From Gnetum montanum (Eukaryota; Streptophyta; Gnetopsida; Gnetales; Gnetaceae): 64,000 nt of DNA. This document shows, one piece after another, positions 1 to 11,867 of the stretch. The DNA lies in NCBI GenBank assembly GCA_015680685.1, contig MNCI01036318.1, positions 57,209-121,208 on the forward strand. Reading direction: 5' to 3'. Each line of letters begins with the position of its first letter. The first letter of the stretch is position 1. The translations under genes and the position numbers were made by a program. The notes under the pieces are model-generated. The model had not been told where the DNA came from. It saw nothing but the letters and a program-made list of their open reading frames with translations, and made no database searches.

Positions 1-587
1 CTACCAAACGCTAATCGTTACTGGGATCACCACACGTAACGCACATGCTCGAAGCGATCGAACTGAGGCACTTAACCAACCTATGTGTGACAAGTAGCCA
101 ATTCCTTGACTAGCCGTACACATCCGTAGATGCTCGTAATCACGTCGTACTTGTCCCACGCTCTAGGAGGAAAGGGTTGAGAGAATCTACTCGCAATGAG
201 TAGCCGATTCCTTGGCTAGCCGTACACGTTCATCAACGCTCATATCCAAGTCGTACTCATGCCACGTCACTAGGAAAGTAGTAAATAACATTAATTAAAC
301 CTATCCATGCACTGCAAGGTTTATCCGCAAAGCTCATCTTTATTGCCATACACAACTTGCGTTCAGGTACAAAGCTGCTCGAATAAAGAACCGTTCACTT
401 GGGGGACTCCTACTGCGGGCACATGGAAAATATTCTATCTCTGGGGTGATCAATCCGGCAGAGCTTCACTACTTTATGCCTAGGATGATAAATGAAGGGA
501 GTGCCGCCTCTTATTTATAGATATGGTGGCGGACCGCGATATCGCAGGGGATGCGATATCGCGGCTTGTGCAATATGCGTCTCATCA
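1..587 (-). repeat. Partial LTR of the A/B/E gypsy superfamily, truncated by the window edge
   Basis: Read on the minus strand, the LTR begins at 587 with TGATGAG, the same terminus type as the other LTRs of this superfamily (TGATGA...TCATCA). It has GCGATATCGC-type palindromes in U3 (around 535-566), a TATAAATAA box (511-519), a GCAG-AGGAGTC block, CTTTATTCGAGC, and an AATAAAGA signal (337-344). It aligns well with the solo LTR at 55137-56166. Its other end and any internal region lie outside the window, so it could be a solo LTR or part of a full element. Confidence 0.85.
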
Positions 588-724
588 ACAAGGATGTATA
601 AACCTTGAATATGGAGGAATCATCAAGCTAACCTCTTCAAAGAGGTAATCCTAATACTTCCAAAATTAAAAATGTTTCTAAATTAAATTCATGTGCATTT
701 ATGAGGAATGTGAATAGAGGAGAT

Positions 725-1160
725 CATCCATCAAGAAAATTGGAATCATATTTTTACTTAATAGGAAATGAATTCATATTTTGATTGATACAGAAGCCCA
801 AGAAAATGTTATTTTTTATGGTAGTTGCTAAGTTGAATTTGGTGACATATCCTTATCCTAGACCCTACAAGGTGCACTGGTTGTCTAAAGATTTTACTCA
901 TGAGATGTGCGAGTAATATGACTTAAAGTTGTGAAATGTGATGTGCTACCAATGGAATATGCTAATATAATACTTGGAAGGAATTGGAATTTTAATAATG
1001 GTGCTCAATTTTATGAGGCAAGAAATGTGTGAAGTGTAGCTATATCAAAGTTAGTCCAACAAAAGATTTGAAGTGAATGAAAGCTTCAAATTTATCTAGA
1101 CACTAACAATAAGAAATTCATATATCTCAAATGGTAAAAATTTAGAATTCATATGATCCA
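725..1160 (+). pseudogene. Gypsy aspartic protease remnant (element C)
   Basis: Broken translation shows a LIDTEAQENVI-like stretch (usual form is LIDxGSxxNVI, so the catalytic DSG/DGG has decayed), then PYPRPYKVHWLSK and CDVLPM-YANIILGRNW. These match the protease and linker of chromoviral Ty3/gypsy polyproteins (PxPYKVxWL, CDVVPMxxxHxLLGRPW). In the element this enzyme would have cut the gag-pol polyprotein. The frame is interrupted by stops and at least one frameshift, so no product is expected. Family assignment comes from motif order; the exact lineage cannot be told. Confidence 0.65.
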
Positions 1161-1209
1161 TTATTAAAAAACATATGAAAAATGGAATAATATTTAGAAA
1201 AAAAAAGTA

Positions 1210-2580
1210 AAATATTTCTTAAAAATTACATTATAGGATGATCTTTCTATACTATCTAGATTTTCCTTATTTCTGATAGGTGTAGTGAAACCTATGATAA
1301 CTTAATTTTCTTGAACTCTTTCTTTAGGTTTCTTGGTTTTTACTTGTAGATAATTTAATGAGCTTTTTAAAAATATGTAGAAAATACCTTGAATCATCAT
1401 ACTTTTAGAGAAATCATTTAATGAATTCAAATGTTTGAAACAGACCTTGAAGGAATTTCAACAAATAGTTTGAGAAATTATCTTGAATTGGTATAAAATG
1501 GTATATTGGATATCTTGAGAAGTAAAGCCAAATGATAAAATATTTAAATATTTGTTATATTTATTTTCTTGAAACAATGATAAAATATTAAAATACTAAT
1601 AGTCTCAAAATATTAAGATCATTGAAATGGATGAAATACATGATATGCTACTATAGGTGAAACTTCATAAAATATACAAATATAAAAAAGTGAATCAAAG
1701 AAAATATTGAGAGATAAACATAATCATGGAAGCAAAGTAAACAAATTGGCTTATGAGGAGATGCTAAAAAAGCACTCTTTACTCTATTCCATATGATGGA
1801 GGAGTTCCTATGAGGTCCTTAAAAAGCATATTTAATTCTACCTACAATAGTGGAGGAGTTCCTAAGAGATGGTTATAGATCACTCTTGGCTCTATTCCAA
1901 GTGGAGGAGTTCCTCACATTCTTTCATTTGATATCAAGCTTGGAACAACATAGAAGTTTAGAGGTGGAGGTGCTTAAGAGCATACTCCACCTCTTTGGGA
2001 GTTCCCACCTCTCTTTCAACTTAATATGGTCACTTGATTATCTCTTTTTCTTCTCTCTTCATAGAATACATAGTTACAAACCTTCTTATATAGCTCTTGG
2101 AGGGTGGTTAACTCAATGTTCATTAGGATAGGTAACCTAGGTTAAGATAGAGTTAGGTAAGGATAGGTGAACCATGTGATTACAGCTACTCACTACCTTG
2201 TGCATATGGATGTGTAAGTTGACTACCAATTTAAGCACATGGATGTGCACATAATTTATAACATAATTTTAAAAGATATAATTCCTAACCATATAGGCCT
2301 ACATGAATACACAAGGTACATGACTTATGGACTTCAACAAAAGACAAAAAGAGGTACATTAAGATCCTCTATCAACTTCAAAAGTTCTTTTTCTTTAGCA
2401 TCTAATTCATGATCTTCATTTCTATTACCTGCATATTTATTATTATTAATCTCTTGATGTTGTAGGGAACATGAAACACATAAGCATCCTAGATAATTTC
2501 TGACAATCTATACTGAATTGAATCCATGAGTTGATTCCTATAATAATTGATCAAGTGAGGCAGCAAAGCTCACATAATGC
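1210..2580. other. Unassigned AT-rich insert between protease and RT of element C
   Basis: In chromoviruses the protease-to-RT linker is only a few hundred bases, but here about 1.4 kb intervenes. No gypsy-like coding is visible. It holds an iterated motif GTGGAGGAGTTCCT (about 1796, 1849 and 1902, with a related inverted piece near 1998). A short open frame at 1850-2131 starts inside these repeats and resembles no known family. It may be an old unrecognised insertion. I see no clear terminal repeats. Confidence 0.4.
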
Positions 2581-2689
2581 TTTCTTAATTCTTCTTCAGA
2601 AGAGGGAATACATTAAGAAACATGACAAGGCTAGTTTTAGTTTTGTGATTATATCAACTATTGATTCTAGTTGTGATGTTGTGTAGGTA

Positions 2690-3506
2690 GAACTTTAGTA
2701 GGTGTACCAGACTTGAAGAAGCAATTTCCCAATGTGTTTAAAGAGGAATTGGATGGATTACCACTAATGAGAAATGTTCAATACCAAATTGACTTCGTTC
2801 CTAGTGCTACCATTCCAAATGAGAGGGCATACTAGATAACACCAAATCAAAGGGCTTAATTACAATGATAAGTGGAGAAGTTACTTATGAATGGATTTTT
2901 AAGAGAGTCAATCTCTTCTTGTGTAGTTCTACTAGTTCTTATGCCAATGAAGAATAATGAATAATGAAGGATGTGCATTAATTCAAGGTTTATAAACATG
3001 ATAATAGTGAGGTATAGGTTTCCTATTCCAAGTATGGATGATATCCTTGGTGTCCTTATAAATGCAAATATTTTTAGCAAAATTAATTTGAAGAGTGAAT
3101 ACCATCAAATTGAGATCAAGCCTAGTAATGAATGAAAGATCATTTTCATATTAGTGAATAAATTATTTAATTGGTTGGTGATGCCATTCAGGCTCACAAA
3201 TGCTCCTGCCATGTTCATGAGGTTGATGCATAATGTTCTTAAGGATTTGATTAGTAAGTTTTGTATTTTCTTCTTTGATGATATCTTGGTTTTTAATTCT
3301 AGTGAGAATGATCACTTGGAATATTCAAGAAGCATATGGCTGATATTAAAAAAAGGCACATTTGGTTGTCAACATGATGAAAAGTTATTTCTTCAAAAGG
3401 GATAATACATATTTAGAACACGTGATTTCTAAAAATCAAATTTGGATGAAAGCTATCAAGGAGAAGGCTATTAGAGATTGGCCAACTCCTAGAAATGTTG
3501 GGAAGG
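2690..3506 (+). pseudogene. Gypsy reverse transcriptase, N-terminal half (element C)
   Basis: Broken translation shows EELDGLPLMRN, then RMCI in place of RMCVDYRELN, FPIPSMDDI, FSKINLKSEYHQIEI, VMPFRLTNAPAMFMRLMN-like, and FFFDDILVF, the degenerate form of the (Y/F)xDD catalytic box. It ends in DWPTPRNVGKV at the insertion point of element A. These are the ordered RT motifs of chromoviral Ty3/gypsy elements. Stops and frameshifts occur throughout. The remainder of this RT resumes at 12669. Confidence 0.85.
3502..3506. other. Left target site duplication of element A (GAAGG)
   Basis: The five bases before TGATGAAT are GAAGG. The five after the 3' LTR (12664-12668) are AAAGG, one transition apart. 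Five-base duplications are normal for Ty3/gypsy integration. Confidence 0.8.
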
Positions 3507-4296
3507 TGATGAATCGCAGTTTGCCAAGCCTCGATATTGGGTACACAATATCGCAACCTGGATATGATATCGTATACATGATATCGTGATTCCTGTGTTA
3601 GCTTATAAATACAGCACTCAGGCACACATCAAGGGGATTATTAGATCATTAGAGAGTTACAAGTTCTTTTTTTTTTTGGTAGTTTAGCTTTCAGTTATTC
3701 TCAATGCATGCCCATAGTGTGATGTTTGTAATTGTATAACACCTTTGTTCAAGTGTGATGTACTTGGAAATATGCATGACCGAAAATAAAGATCAATATT
3801 ACTTTCATCATTGTAGCATTCACTTAGATTAATTTCATTATTTTAATTATTTAATGTTTTCTTTAATTATAGTCCAATTTATTGTTATTTACTTTTACTA
3901 TCATTAAGCAGAATGTGTACGCCTTAATCCTGAGCATTTAAGTGCGAATACCTGGCATGCCCAACAGTAATCCCATGAAGTCTCAGACATGTACGGATAA
4001 TTAAGAATGGATACCATCACTATAGGCTAATTTAGGCTTTACTCTTATTATTAATTTAATCAATTTATCTTTTCTATTATCAGGAGTAACATCAAGTTAG
4101 GACAACATCATATGCCTCACTCTAGACTAAACCATATGTGACAAAGGGACTACTAGTCCAGGTGGGAAGACAACGAACTACGATCAATGTATAACTATCA
4201 AGGTGCCCCAACTAGTCCATCCATGGAGTTCAACCAAATCATGCGTACATGCTCATATTCATATGGTTGAGTGTAGGGGTACCTCACTGCTCATCA
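3507..4296 (+). repeat. 5' LTR of element A
   Basis: It runs from TGATGAATC to CTGCTCATCA. U3 holds several ATATCG or GATATC half-palindromes and the 13-mer ACACAATATCGCA (3543-3555). A TATAAATA box lies at 3604-3611 and an AATAAAGATC polyadenylation-type signal near 3785. It ends directly before a primer-binding site. The copy at 11868-12663 is the partner LTR. Confidence 0.9.
3604..3611 (+). promoter_or_regulatory. TATA box in 5' LTR of element A
   Basis: TATAAATA sits about 100 bp into the LTR, at the same place as TATAAATA at 11965-11972 in the 3' LTR and TATAAAT(A/G) in the LTRs of element B. It would position transcription of the element. Confidence 0.7.
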
Positions 4297-4297
4297 T

Positions 4298-4316
4298 TGG
4301 CACCATTGTCAAGGAT
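4298..4316 (+). other. Primer-binding site, tRNA-Asp type (element A)
   Basis: TGGCACCATTGTCAAGGA follows the 5' LTR. The site complementary to the 3' end of plant tRNA-Asp is TGGCGCCGTTGCCGGGGA, as used by Athila/Tat-type elements. All differences are C-to-T or G-to-A, as expected from decay of methylated cytosines. Confidence 0.75.
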
Positions 4317-4421
4317 GGTGCTAGTTATCTAGATTAGTTGTATTACACAAGATCATTGTAAAAGAGTATTAATGATATATCTTCTGAGAAGTACTCAAAC
4401 ACATACCATGAATCAACAACA

Positions 4422-6201
4422 ATGTCTCACTCATGTGGAAATGATTATGAACTGTATAGTGTAACTATTCATTGGAGAACTAACGAATTATACAATGAAG
4501 AAGATTTGAGTGATTCATCTTATGAAGAGGTTTTTCATGACCATGGCCACCTTAACAACACTCGAAGACTACATTCACCTAAGGCAGATAATCTTGAAGA
4601 AGATGACATTAGTCCTAAACTAGGGGAGGACTCAAGGCCTAAGACCTCCGCAGTACTTAGAAACAATAAATCAAGGGACCATGAGAAACATTATAGAAGC
4701 CATGGCTATTCTAATAGTTCCTCCTTTTCATCTTCCCCCTCAACTTCAATGTCTAGTTCTAATGAAGATGAACATAGGAATAGATATAGAGCTCCACGAA
4801 AGGGTCAAAGTAAAAGCAAAAATTGAACCCACAAACACACTCAAGGTCATCAACATGAATACAAGCTCCATCATCACCATCGATCAAATAGATATTTTAA
4901 TCACCACTTGTCTGACAATGATAAACACTTATTAGTCCCTACAAGCCTAATGCACATCACAGAGGCCATTAAGATATCTCACAGGCATTGCAAGAAGAGT
5001 CAACTACCTAAGCTCAACCTGAATAATATTTCAAAATTTGTAGGAGGCTATNGTTAGTCCCTACAAGCCTAATGCACATCACAGAGGCCATTAAGATATC
5101 TCACAGGCATTGCAAGAAGAGTCAACTACCTAAGCTCAACCTGAATAATATTTCAAAATTTGTAGGAGGCTATGATTTAGATCCACAACATCATTTATAG
5201 GCCTTCCATGATGCTTGTGTGCTCAACAATGTGGACAGTAAATGGTAAAAGCTTAAGCGCTTTCCTAGGACACTAATTGATAAAGCCAAAGTTTGGTATA
5301 GATCCTTGGAACCAAATTCAATCAAACAATGGTCAACCATGCTAGAAATTTTTATTAAAAGATACCAAACCTATGCGCAAGTGTCTACCTTAAGGAGACA
5401 ATCCAAAGATGGAAACAAGAACAACAAGAACCCTTAGACATGGCCTTAGATAGATACTATGCCCTACTAAATAAATGTCCAAGTCATAGGTTCTCTGAGA
5501 AAGAGCAAATACTCTACTTTATAGATGGGCTTAGTAATGAAACAAGGGTGAACCTTGGAAAGTATGCCCAAGGATAACTATATAATCTCCAAGGTCACCA
5601 GGTTAAAGAACTAATAGAGTTTCTGGAAAAAGAAGAGAGAGAATTATCTAAATGGGAGAATGCCAAAGCATTTGAGTGGGACCCAACTCTAGAAACAACA
5701 AGGGTCTGAAGCCACAATGAAAAGGAAACAACCGATTCTCAAAGGGTGATACAGTCCCAACCTTTGCCAATACAGAAATCAATAGATGAAACTAAGGTAA
5801 AGCATAACAAGATGACTGTTTGGGCAAATGAACAAAGTGTGAACTTAGAAGACACTGTCAAGGAGAGGGTCATCCAAAATAAACTTGGCAATCAAAACAA
5901 ACAAGGGGCATAGAAATCAAAAATAATTAAGAACACTATTTGGCAACTGGGGAGAATGGCTAACAGTAATAAGGCCAAAGGCTCAACTACAAATAATGAG
6001 GATAGATGTGATGTCTATTTATATGACCATCCAAACGGCCATTGCCTAGTCTTGTCACATCTATATGAGCATTGGTCAGGGAGGCTGCACCCAAAATTCC
6101 TACAAAGGTATCAATTTAGGTGCATCCCTGTTCCACAAGGTAATTATGGACAACCCCATGACCCATTATGCTATCTTGAGGGGAGCTATTACCAACCTTA
6201 A
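4422..6201 (+). pseudogene. gag of element A (interrupted)
   Basis: The reading starts at ATG 4422 (MSHSCGNDYELYS...) with an acidic, Ser/His/Arg-rich N-terminal part. The retrotransposon gag domain follows around 5240-5600, with signatures KAKVWYRSLEPNSI, FIKRYQTY and STLRRQ. The product would have formed the capsid-like particle. Several stops interrupt it, and the segment 5956-6201 is in another frame. An exact 120 bp duplication around the N at 5052 shifts the frame. Counting only one copy makes the frame continuous from 4422 into the gag domain. The gag of element B has the same domain order. Confidence 0.75.
4932..5173. other. Exact 120 bp duplication flanking an N: likely assembly artefact
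   Basis: Bases 4932-5051 and 5054-5173 appear identical, separated by an N at 5052 and a G. The repeat lies in old, decayed DNA where any real ancient duplication should have diverged. With one copy, the gag frame reads through in phase; with both it does not. This fits two overlapping contig ends joined without merging. Confidence 0.85.
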
Positions 6202-7041
6202 TACTGTGCTCCACCACAGTGGCAAAACTCACAGGGGTGGGAAAGGCCGCCATCTAGCTAGCTACATCCTCCTTGTCTGCCAAAACCAAATGCTTATTAT
6301 TTTCAACATCCTATTTCTCCAACCAATTCTGAATCCTCTACTTCTAGTCATCATTATCACTCTTTCAAGTACCATCAAACCATGTCTTCTCCTGAGGGAT
6401 CACCACCTCATACTTCTCACACTTCTCCTCACCCTTGGTATTCTCATCTTTCACCTCCTTCTACACCACCATCAAATGCATTGGACAGTTCCACACCATC
6501 ATGCCAACTAATGGATGTAAATTATGTTGCTACTATTAATGAAAGTACGTTCCCTCTACAACATGGGAAGTGTCCCTTCTTTAGGAATGACCATAAGAAG
6601 AAGAATCACACTTCTGAACCTATTTCACCTTCTAAACTAGCAAAAGGAAAACCTAGTGGCACACCTTCCTTAGCTCCATCAACAGCCCCTATCACTATAC
6701 CTAGGCCTCCACCTCACACTCCGATGTCCACACAATCCAGCAAATTTACCAATGTGAAGGGACACACAGATCTGTGCATACTACCATCTAGTCAAGGGTG
6801 CCATAATGGTTCAGAGTTCCCTCATAATGTACAAACATCATCTAACCTGCCCCACTATGCTTTCTATAATCAAGTGTATAACCAACAATTTCTCTACCCA
6901 ACCACCATACCACCAATAAACATCCAATGGCTAGGGCATGTCAAGCTCCTAACATTTCATACATGCATGGATCCTATTCATCCACTTATTAATCCTAGCC
7001 ATGACAAAATGTTTAGTTGTGGTGGTCACCCCCCATTCTAA
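6202..7041 (+). pseudogene. Proline/serine/threonine-rich end of gag region (element A)
   Basis: Open frames at 6065-6511 and 6382-7041 encode low-complexity Pro/Ser/Thr/His-rich sequence with no recognised enzyme motif. The matching part of element B (about 29200-29700) is also Gln/Pro/Tyr-rich and lies between gag and protease. In element A this is the last gag-side coding before the spacer; nothing resembling protease or RT follows. The 219-codon frame (6382-7041) is unusually long for such decayed DNA, but whether it was translated as such is unknown. Confidence 0.4.
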
Positions 7042-8932
7042 TTTCTAGGATTCTTAAGTGTTATTTTACCTTTTTTTAATGATTTTTTGTTATTTCTCTA
7101 TTTTTTATTTCTTCTAATTGTTATTAGCAATTTTCCATTGTAATCTTGACCATGAATAAGTTGATGATGTTGCTCATTAAGGTGAGGTTTTTCTCTATGT
7201 TGCCTAGTCATAAGGGACTGATTATTTGGACATTGAGACCATGACATCCATCCACCTATGCCATTAATAAGAGGTTCGTGCTTTGGTCACAATGGTAATC
7301 TTTTTCATCATTCAACTATAAATAATTAGATAATAATTGTGTCTAGAGAGATGAGTGAAGGACCAAGGTTGAATGACAAGAGTGTGACATCAAGGGAATT
7401 CATAGATTCTCTTTGGCTACTTCCGTATGTTCTATCGTGTTGCCGAGGTTGTGACTATATCTTTGTAGATCTAACGAAAATGGGAGTCAGAGAAACATAA
7501 ATGGCACTCAATAAGCTTTTGTGGATCCCACTAGAAAGACATGTACCCATGCCTGAAGGTAGGTGACTTCATACAGCCAAACACAAATTGAAAAAAAAAA
7601 GGAAAAAGAGAAAAAAAGAGAAGAAGAAAAGAAAGAGAGTGAGCCATTATGACACTCCTCTCCTACTCCTCCCTTGAACAAAACGCCAAGTGATGTTACA
7701 CCTTGTAAATCTAGTAGGCTTATGGTTGTTTGTCGATGGGATTAAGTGATGTGGTGTCATTGCAATGTGGTATGGACTTGGTCTGGGACTTGGAAAGCTA
7801 GACACATGGTTATTTGATCACTAATTTCACACAAGATTCCATTGTGACCATCATGAGCAAGCTCATGTTCCAATTTTTGTGATCCCTTCTGTGTCCATCT
7901 CATCTCGTTGTCCAAGTGTTCATAACTTATGGTTGGTATAACATAGAGTTATTATCTCAACTTGGTGGTGGGTGTTTTATTCATAGGTATATGTTGCATT
8001 CAACTTCTCTAGTGTCTACGAACATTAGAGGTGTGGTTCCACAAGGGCACCATAAGCTAGAGCCTACTTTGGGGAGGACCCACTTGTGTAACTTTTGTAA
8101 CTTGTCCTTATTGCACACAACACATTATTTTACACCCTCCAACTACTTACCTAAGTGAACTATCCTTTCCTTTATCATTTTAATCAATCATTCCTCAACA
8201 ATCACTATACACCCTTCATCCTAGCCCCTTTTCACAAATTTTCATATAGGATCCCACCATGACATACTTCTAATGCCTCAAAAGTAATTTTCTAAATACC
8301 CCAAAGTTTCTAATTTAGTCTCCAATCCTTCATTACACATTGAAAATTTTTTATTTCCACTCAGACCTTACATTCAATGAATTTTAGTGGGGACACAATA
8401 TCGCATCTCCCCTACCTATATATACTCATGGGCCCATCCACTTCAAGTTCATTTCTCTCATTTGACACTAGGGAAGTTGTTGAAATTTTCCTTTGCGACT
8501 CAAATTTTTCCATCTCCATCTTCCAAGTGCAATATCTCGCTCCCTAACATTCCAATTTCAATTCTATTTGATCCTAGTTGAACCCAGAGTGTTCCACTTA
8601 GTCATGGGGGAGTACTGTAGTGGGAACTGCACATACTTTTTTTGAAATTTGCCATAGTTCAAAGGATATTATAGGGATAAGAAATTCAATGTTTACCAAA
8701 GAATCCTTCTGTGTTTAAATGTCAAGCTAATTTTTATCAATCACCTAGGCTACCCAAATGATTGTAAGGTCAATAATAACACCTTTTGAAGCCACTTCTC
8801 AAAAATATTTCTAACTCTAAAAATCACACTACATAATTATGGATTGTTAATTAAGGTACTAAGTGAGGTATGAATTGATAAAAACCTCTCTACACAACCT
8901 TAGTAACAATGATTTTTATGTGATTACAAATG
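7042..8932 (+). other. Non-coding spacer of element A
   Basis: A T-rich stretch followed by blocks shared with the post-pol spacer of element B: an AGACATG-ACCCATGCCT block (about 7539 in A, about 34302 in B) and GGGGAGGACCCACTTG (about 8071 in A, about 34826 in B). The shared order shows that A has lost pol while keeping the spacer. Short open frames at 7916-8158 and 8387-8581 look accidental. The segment 8393-8424 resembles the element's own LTR promoter. Confidence 0.6.
8393..8424 (+). promoter_or_regulatory. LTR-like internal promoter candidate upstream of the 3' ORF (element A)
   Basis: ACACAATATCGCA at 8393-8405 is identical over 13 bases to 3543-3555 in the element's own LTR. It is followed by TATATATA at 8417-8424, about 500 bp before the 3' ORF. 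In the LTR the same 13-mer precedes TATAAATA. The placement suggests a second promoter for a separate 3' transcript, but this is inferred from sequence alone. Confidence 0.4.
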
Positions 8933-11692
8933 GATCCAAAAAGAGGAGATTGAGTAGGACCTTCCCAAGGAGCAACTAAACACCAAAGAGGAGGCACAGG
9001 CTAGGAACCTTGCATAGAACATGCAAAGCAGGAGGCCCACTCATTCAGCATTCATCAGGAAACCCCTGTGATAGTGCAATCTGGCCATGTAAAAGGTGGT
9101 GAAGTTTGAGCCCCAAAACTAGGGCAACATCTTATGTTATCCCATGAATTTCTCCAAGTCATTTGGGACAAGTCCACCTTTGTAGTTGCGATCATGGAAC
9201 TCAATTTTGGGCCTTTCACTGAGTTTGCCCCTGAATCAGTGAAGACTCAACTTAAGGTGTCTCCACTATGACCTATTCTCTCAGAAAGTGGTGATTGGTA
9301 TTTGGGTGAATCATACCAATTCTGACATGGTAAAGAGAAAGGCACCATTGCCAATGTAGGTGGTGTTTCTATTGATTTTTCTACAAAGGCCATTGCAGAG
9401 GTCTTAAATCTTCTAAACGAAGGACCAAAAGTTGCTCATTTGTCCACTCGCTCAAATGCAGATGTAAGGAAATTATGGTTGAAATAGGCTTATGAAAAGG
9501 AGAATAAAGTTTATGGAGAATTGACCCTAGAAGAGAGGATCTAATTTAAGATCAGCACTTATCACCTTTTCCCCACCAAAGGTTTAAATAGATTATCTAC
9601 TTATGCGGTGCAGGGCGATGCAATTTTGATGGGAAAATTTAATGTGAATTTGCTCCATTTATATCTGACAAAGATATTAAGGAAATTTGAAGAAAGGAAG
9701 ATAGGGAAGCTTGTCTTGCCTTTCCCTTGTCTTATTAGGAAGCTATGCAGATGTGTTGGAATCTTGGGCTACATGAATGACGTTCCCAGAAAAGCCCAAA
9801 ACACTTCATATGTTGAACTACTCAAACTGCTGGCACTAAGGAAAGACATTAGTGAGCAATTAGAATAAGAGGAAGAGAAAATGGTTGGGCCCATTGCACC
9901 TCAAATGGTAGGACCCAACCAACAACAGGAAGCAAGGCCCAACACATAACCCATAATCCAGCAAGTCCAATAATTGCCACCGTCGCAACAAGACTATCAG
10001 TCACCTCCAAAAAATCATTGAGATGGTCAATTGGGGAAGTTGTAATGCCTAAAACCTATTCAAGATCATTGATGATGTCATATAGCCTACTATTTTGGCT
10101 AATCCTACAAGTGGACATATTTCATTGATTTCAGGAGGAGAGTCCCAGCGGTCTCAGCAGATCTTTGGGAATGCTGCATCCTTCCAAGTCAAATTGAAAA
10201 TTGGTGAAGGTGCCACAGTGGTGGCTATGCAGCATCAAGATGCGACAAGCATAGCAGAGGTCTTTGCAGATCACATCAAAGAATCATTTAACATCCCTAT
10301 TGTGCCATCAGTAGATTTCACAAGAGCACGTGATGCTCAAGTTTTGGCTGGTTCCTCAATGACTCTTGCAGAACATGAAGATGCTTTGGATCACTCACTG
10401 CAAATAGGACAAGTTATGACGTCCTTGTTTGACATCCCCCAAGATGTCACAGTAGCACAATCAAACCTCATTTCCACCAAAGGAAAATTGGTCATGGTTG
10501 AAGTTAGGGTCGAGTGTGCAGAAGCAGAGTTGCAAAGATTGAAAGAAAAGCTCATCACCCTACAAGCTGAATGAAGGGATCCTTCCCAATTTATCCTAGC
10601 TGACCAATTAGAAATTTTCAGAACTAAGCAACTAAATAAATTTTTGGAAGAAAATAAAAATGTGGCAAGGGAAAAAGAACAGGTTGATTGAGATGCTTCA
10701 AAGGCACAAGCTCAAACGCATGCACATGCTAAAGCTCTCAAGGTCTTATAAGAGGAGAATAAACTACTCATTGAAAATCTTTGGTTGACAACAATTGAGA
10801 AACAGAAGAACGTTCTTGAAGAAAGTTTCCAAAAAATGTGAGTACAACTAGTTTGGGTCAACCAAGACATGAATTACTTAGCCAAGGAGAATAGAACCCT
10901 CTCCATGGAGGAGGTTTGAACCATCCGACAAAAGACAGCCATAGAAATAAGTGCATGGAAAAATGAGGCCAAGAAGCACGAGAAGTTAATAGAACACTTC
11001 TATGACTAGGTGGAAATGTGCAAGGAAATCATCAAAAAGGAGATCTATATGGCTAAGGCTCACATTAATTCTTTCAATGCTCAACACACTGACTGGCAAG
11101 CCATACTGAATACTTACGCATTTTCCCACCAAGAAAAACTGAAAAGTCAGGACCTACAGATTTAGGACTTAACAAAGTACATGGAGTTGGCAAACCTGTG
11201 ATATGCCAACTTGGCCAAGTTAACAATAGGATGCCCGAGAACTGAGCTCAAGAAGCAGGTAGCTACCACTTATGCTAAATATGAGACAGAGTTTGCAAAA
11301 CATAAGAAGACATTACAAAAATTAGAAGTAGCAAACTCTCAATTTGAAGTGGTCAAAGTAAGCTACCATGACCAAAAAGATGTAGTAGCAAACTTGGCTC
11401 GATGACTAACAAATTATCAAGAATTATGAGACAATGCCAAAGCCTATGAGGAGGAACGATAACAGTTTGCTGCATGGTATGTTAAAGCAAACTAGATGTT
11501 TCCACAACTATCGTGTTCGTGGAAGGTGCCAACTCCATCAAACATTAGAACATCAACATGGATTATGCATGATCCTTAGATAGAAGAAGAGAAACTACAG
11601 GTGCTTCTCAATCATCAACAATCTCAGAAGCCTATAGGGTTAGACAAAGGGAAAGCACCGATGGAGGATCCACCACCTTCGGGAACCACATG
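8933..11692 (+). pseudogene. 3' ORF of element A: FPCxIxKLC module plus long coiled coil
   Basis: A reading of roughly 900 codons between the spacer and the 3' LTR. From 10095 to about 11692 one reading frame is kept, broken only by nonsense codons. Most of these are TGA or TAG where CGA, CAG or TGG would fit. The N-terminal half has LPFPCLIRKLC (about 9715-9750), resembling the 'putative plant transposon protein' domain found in Athila-like elements. The C-terminal half is Lys/Glu/Gln-rich heptad-like sequence with conserved blocks ELANLxYANLAxLT (about 11185-11220) and a degenerate AWYVKA segment (about 11472). Elements B and E encode the same protein. No transmembrane segment or envelope-like feature is evident. 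Function unknown. The start is uncertain; ATG at 8933 is a candidate. Confidence 0.7.
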
Positions 11693-11857
11693 AGTTCCAA
11701 AATTTTGTATTTTGTATTTTGTACTTTGTGTCCAAAGTTTTTGTTCCCATACGATGGCATGGGGAGTCAGTAGTAATCAATAATTTCATACCTTCATAAT
11801 GTTTTGTAAGAGATCCATTTCTCATTATATTAACTTGAGGATGAGTTTTTATTTAAT

Positions 11858-11867
11858 CATGGGGGTA
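11858..11867 (+). other. Polypurine tract of element A
   Basis: CATGGGGGTA immediately precedes the TGATGA start of the 3' LTR, the expected place of the plus-strand priming site. Confidence 0.75.

Noticed and set aside
1850-2131. 93-codon plus-strand frame
   Set aside because: It starts inside an iterated nucleotide motif, so the reading is probably a by-product of the repeats.
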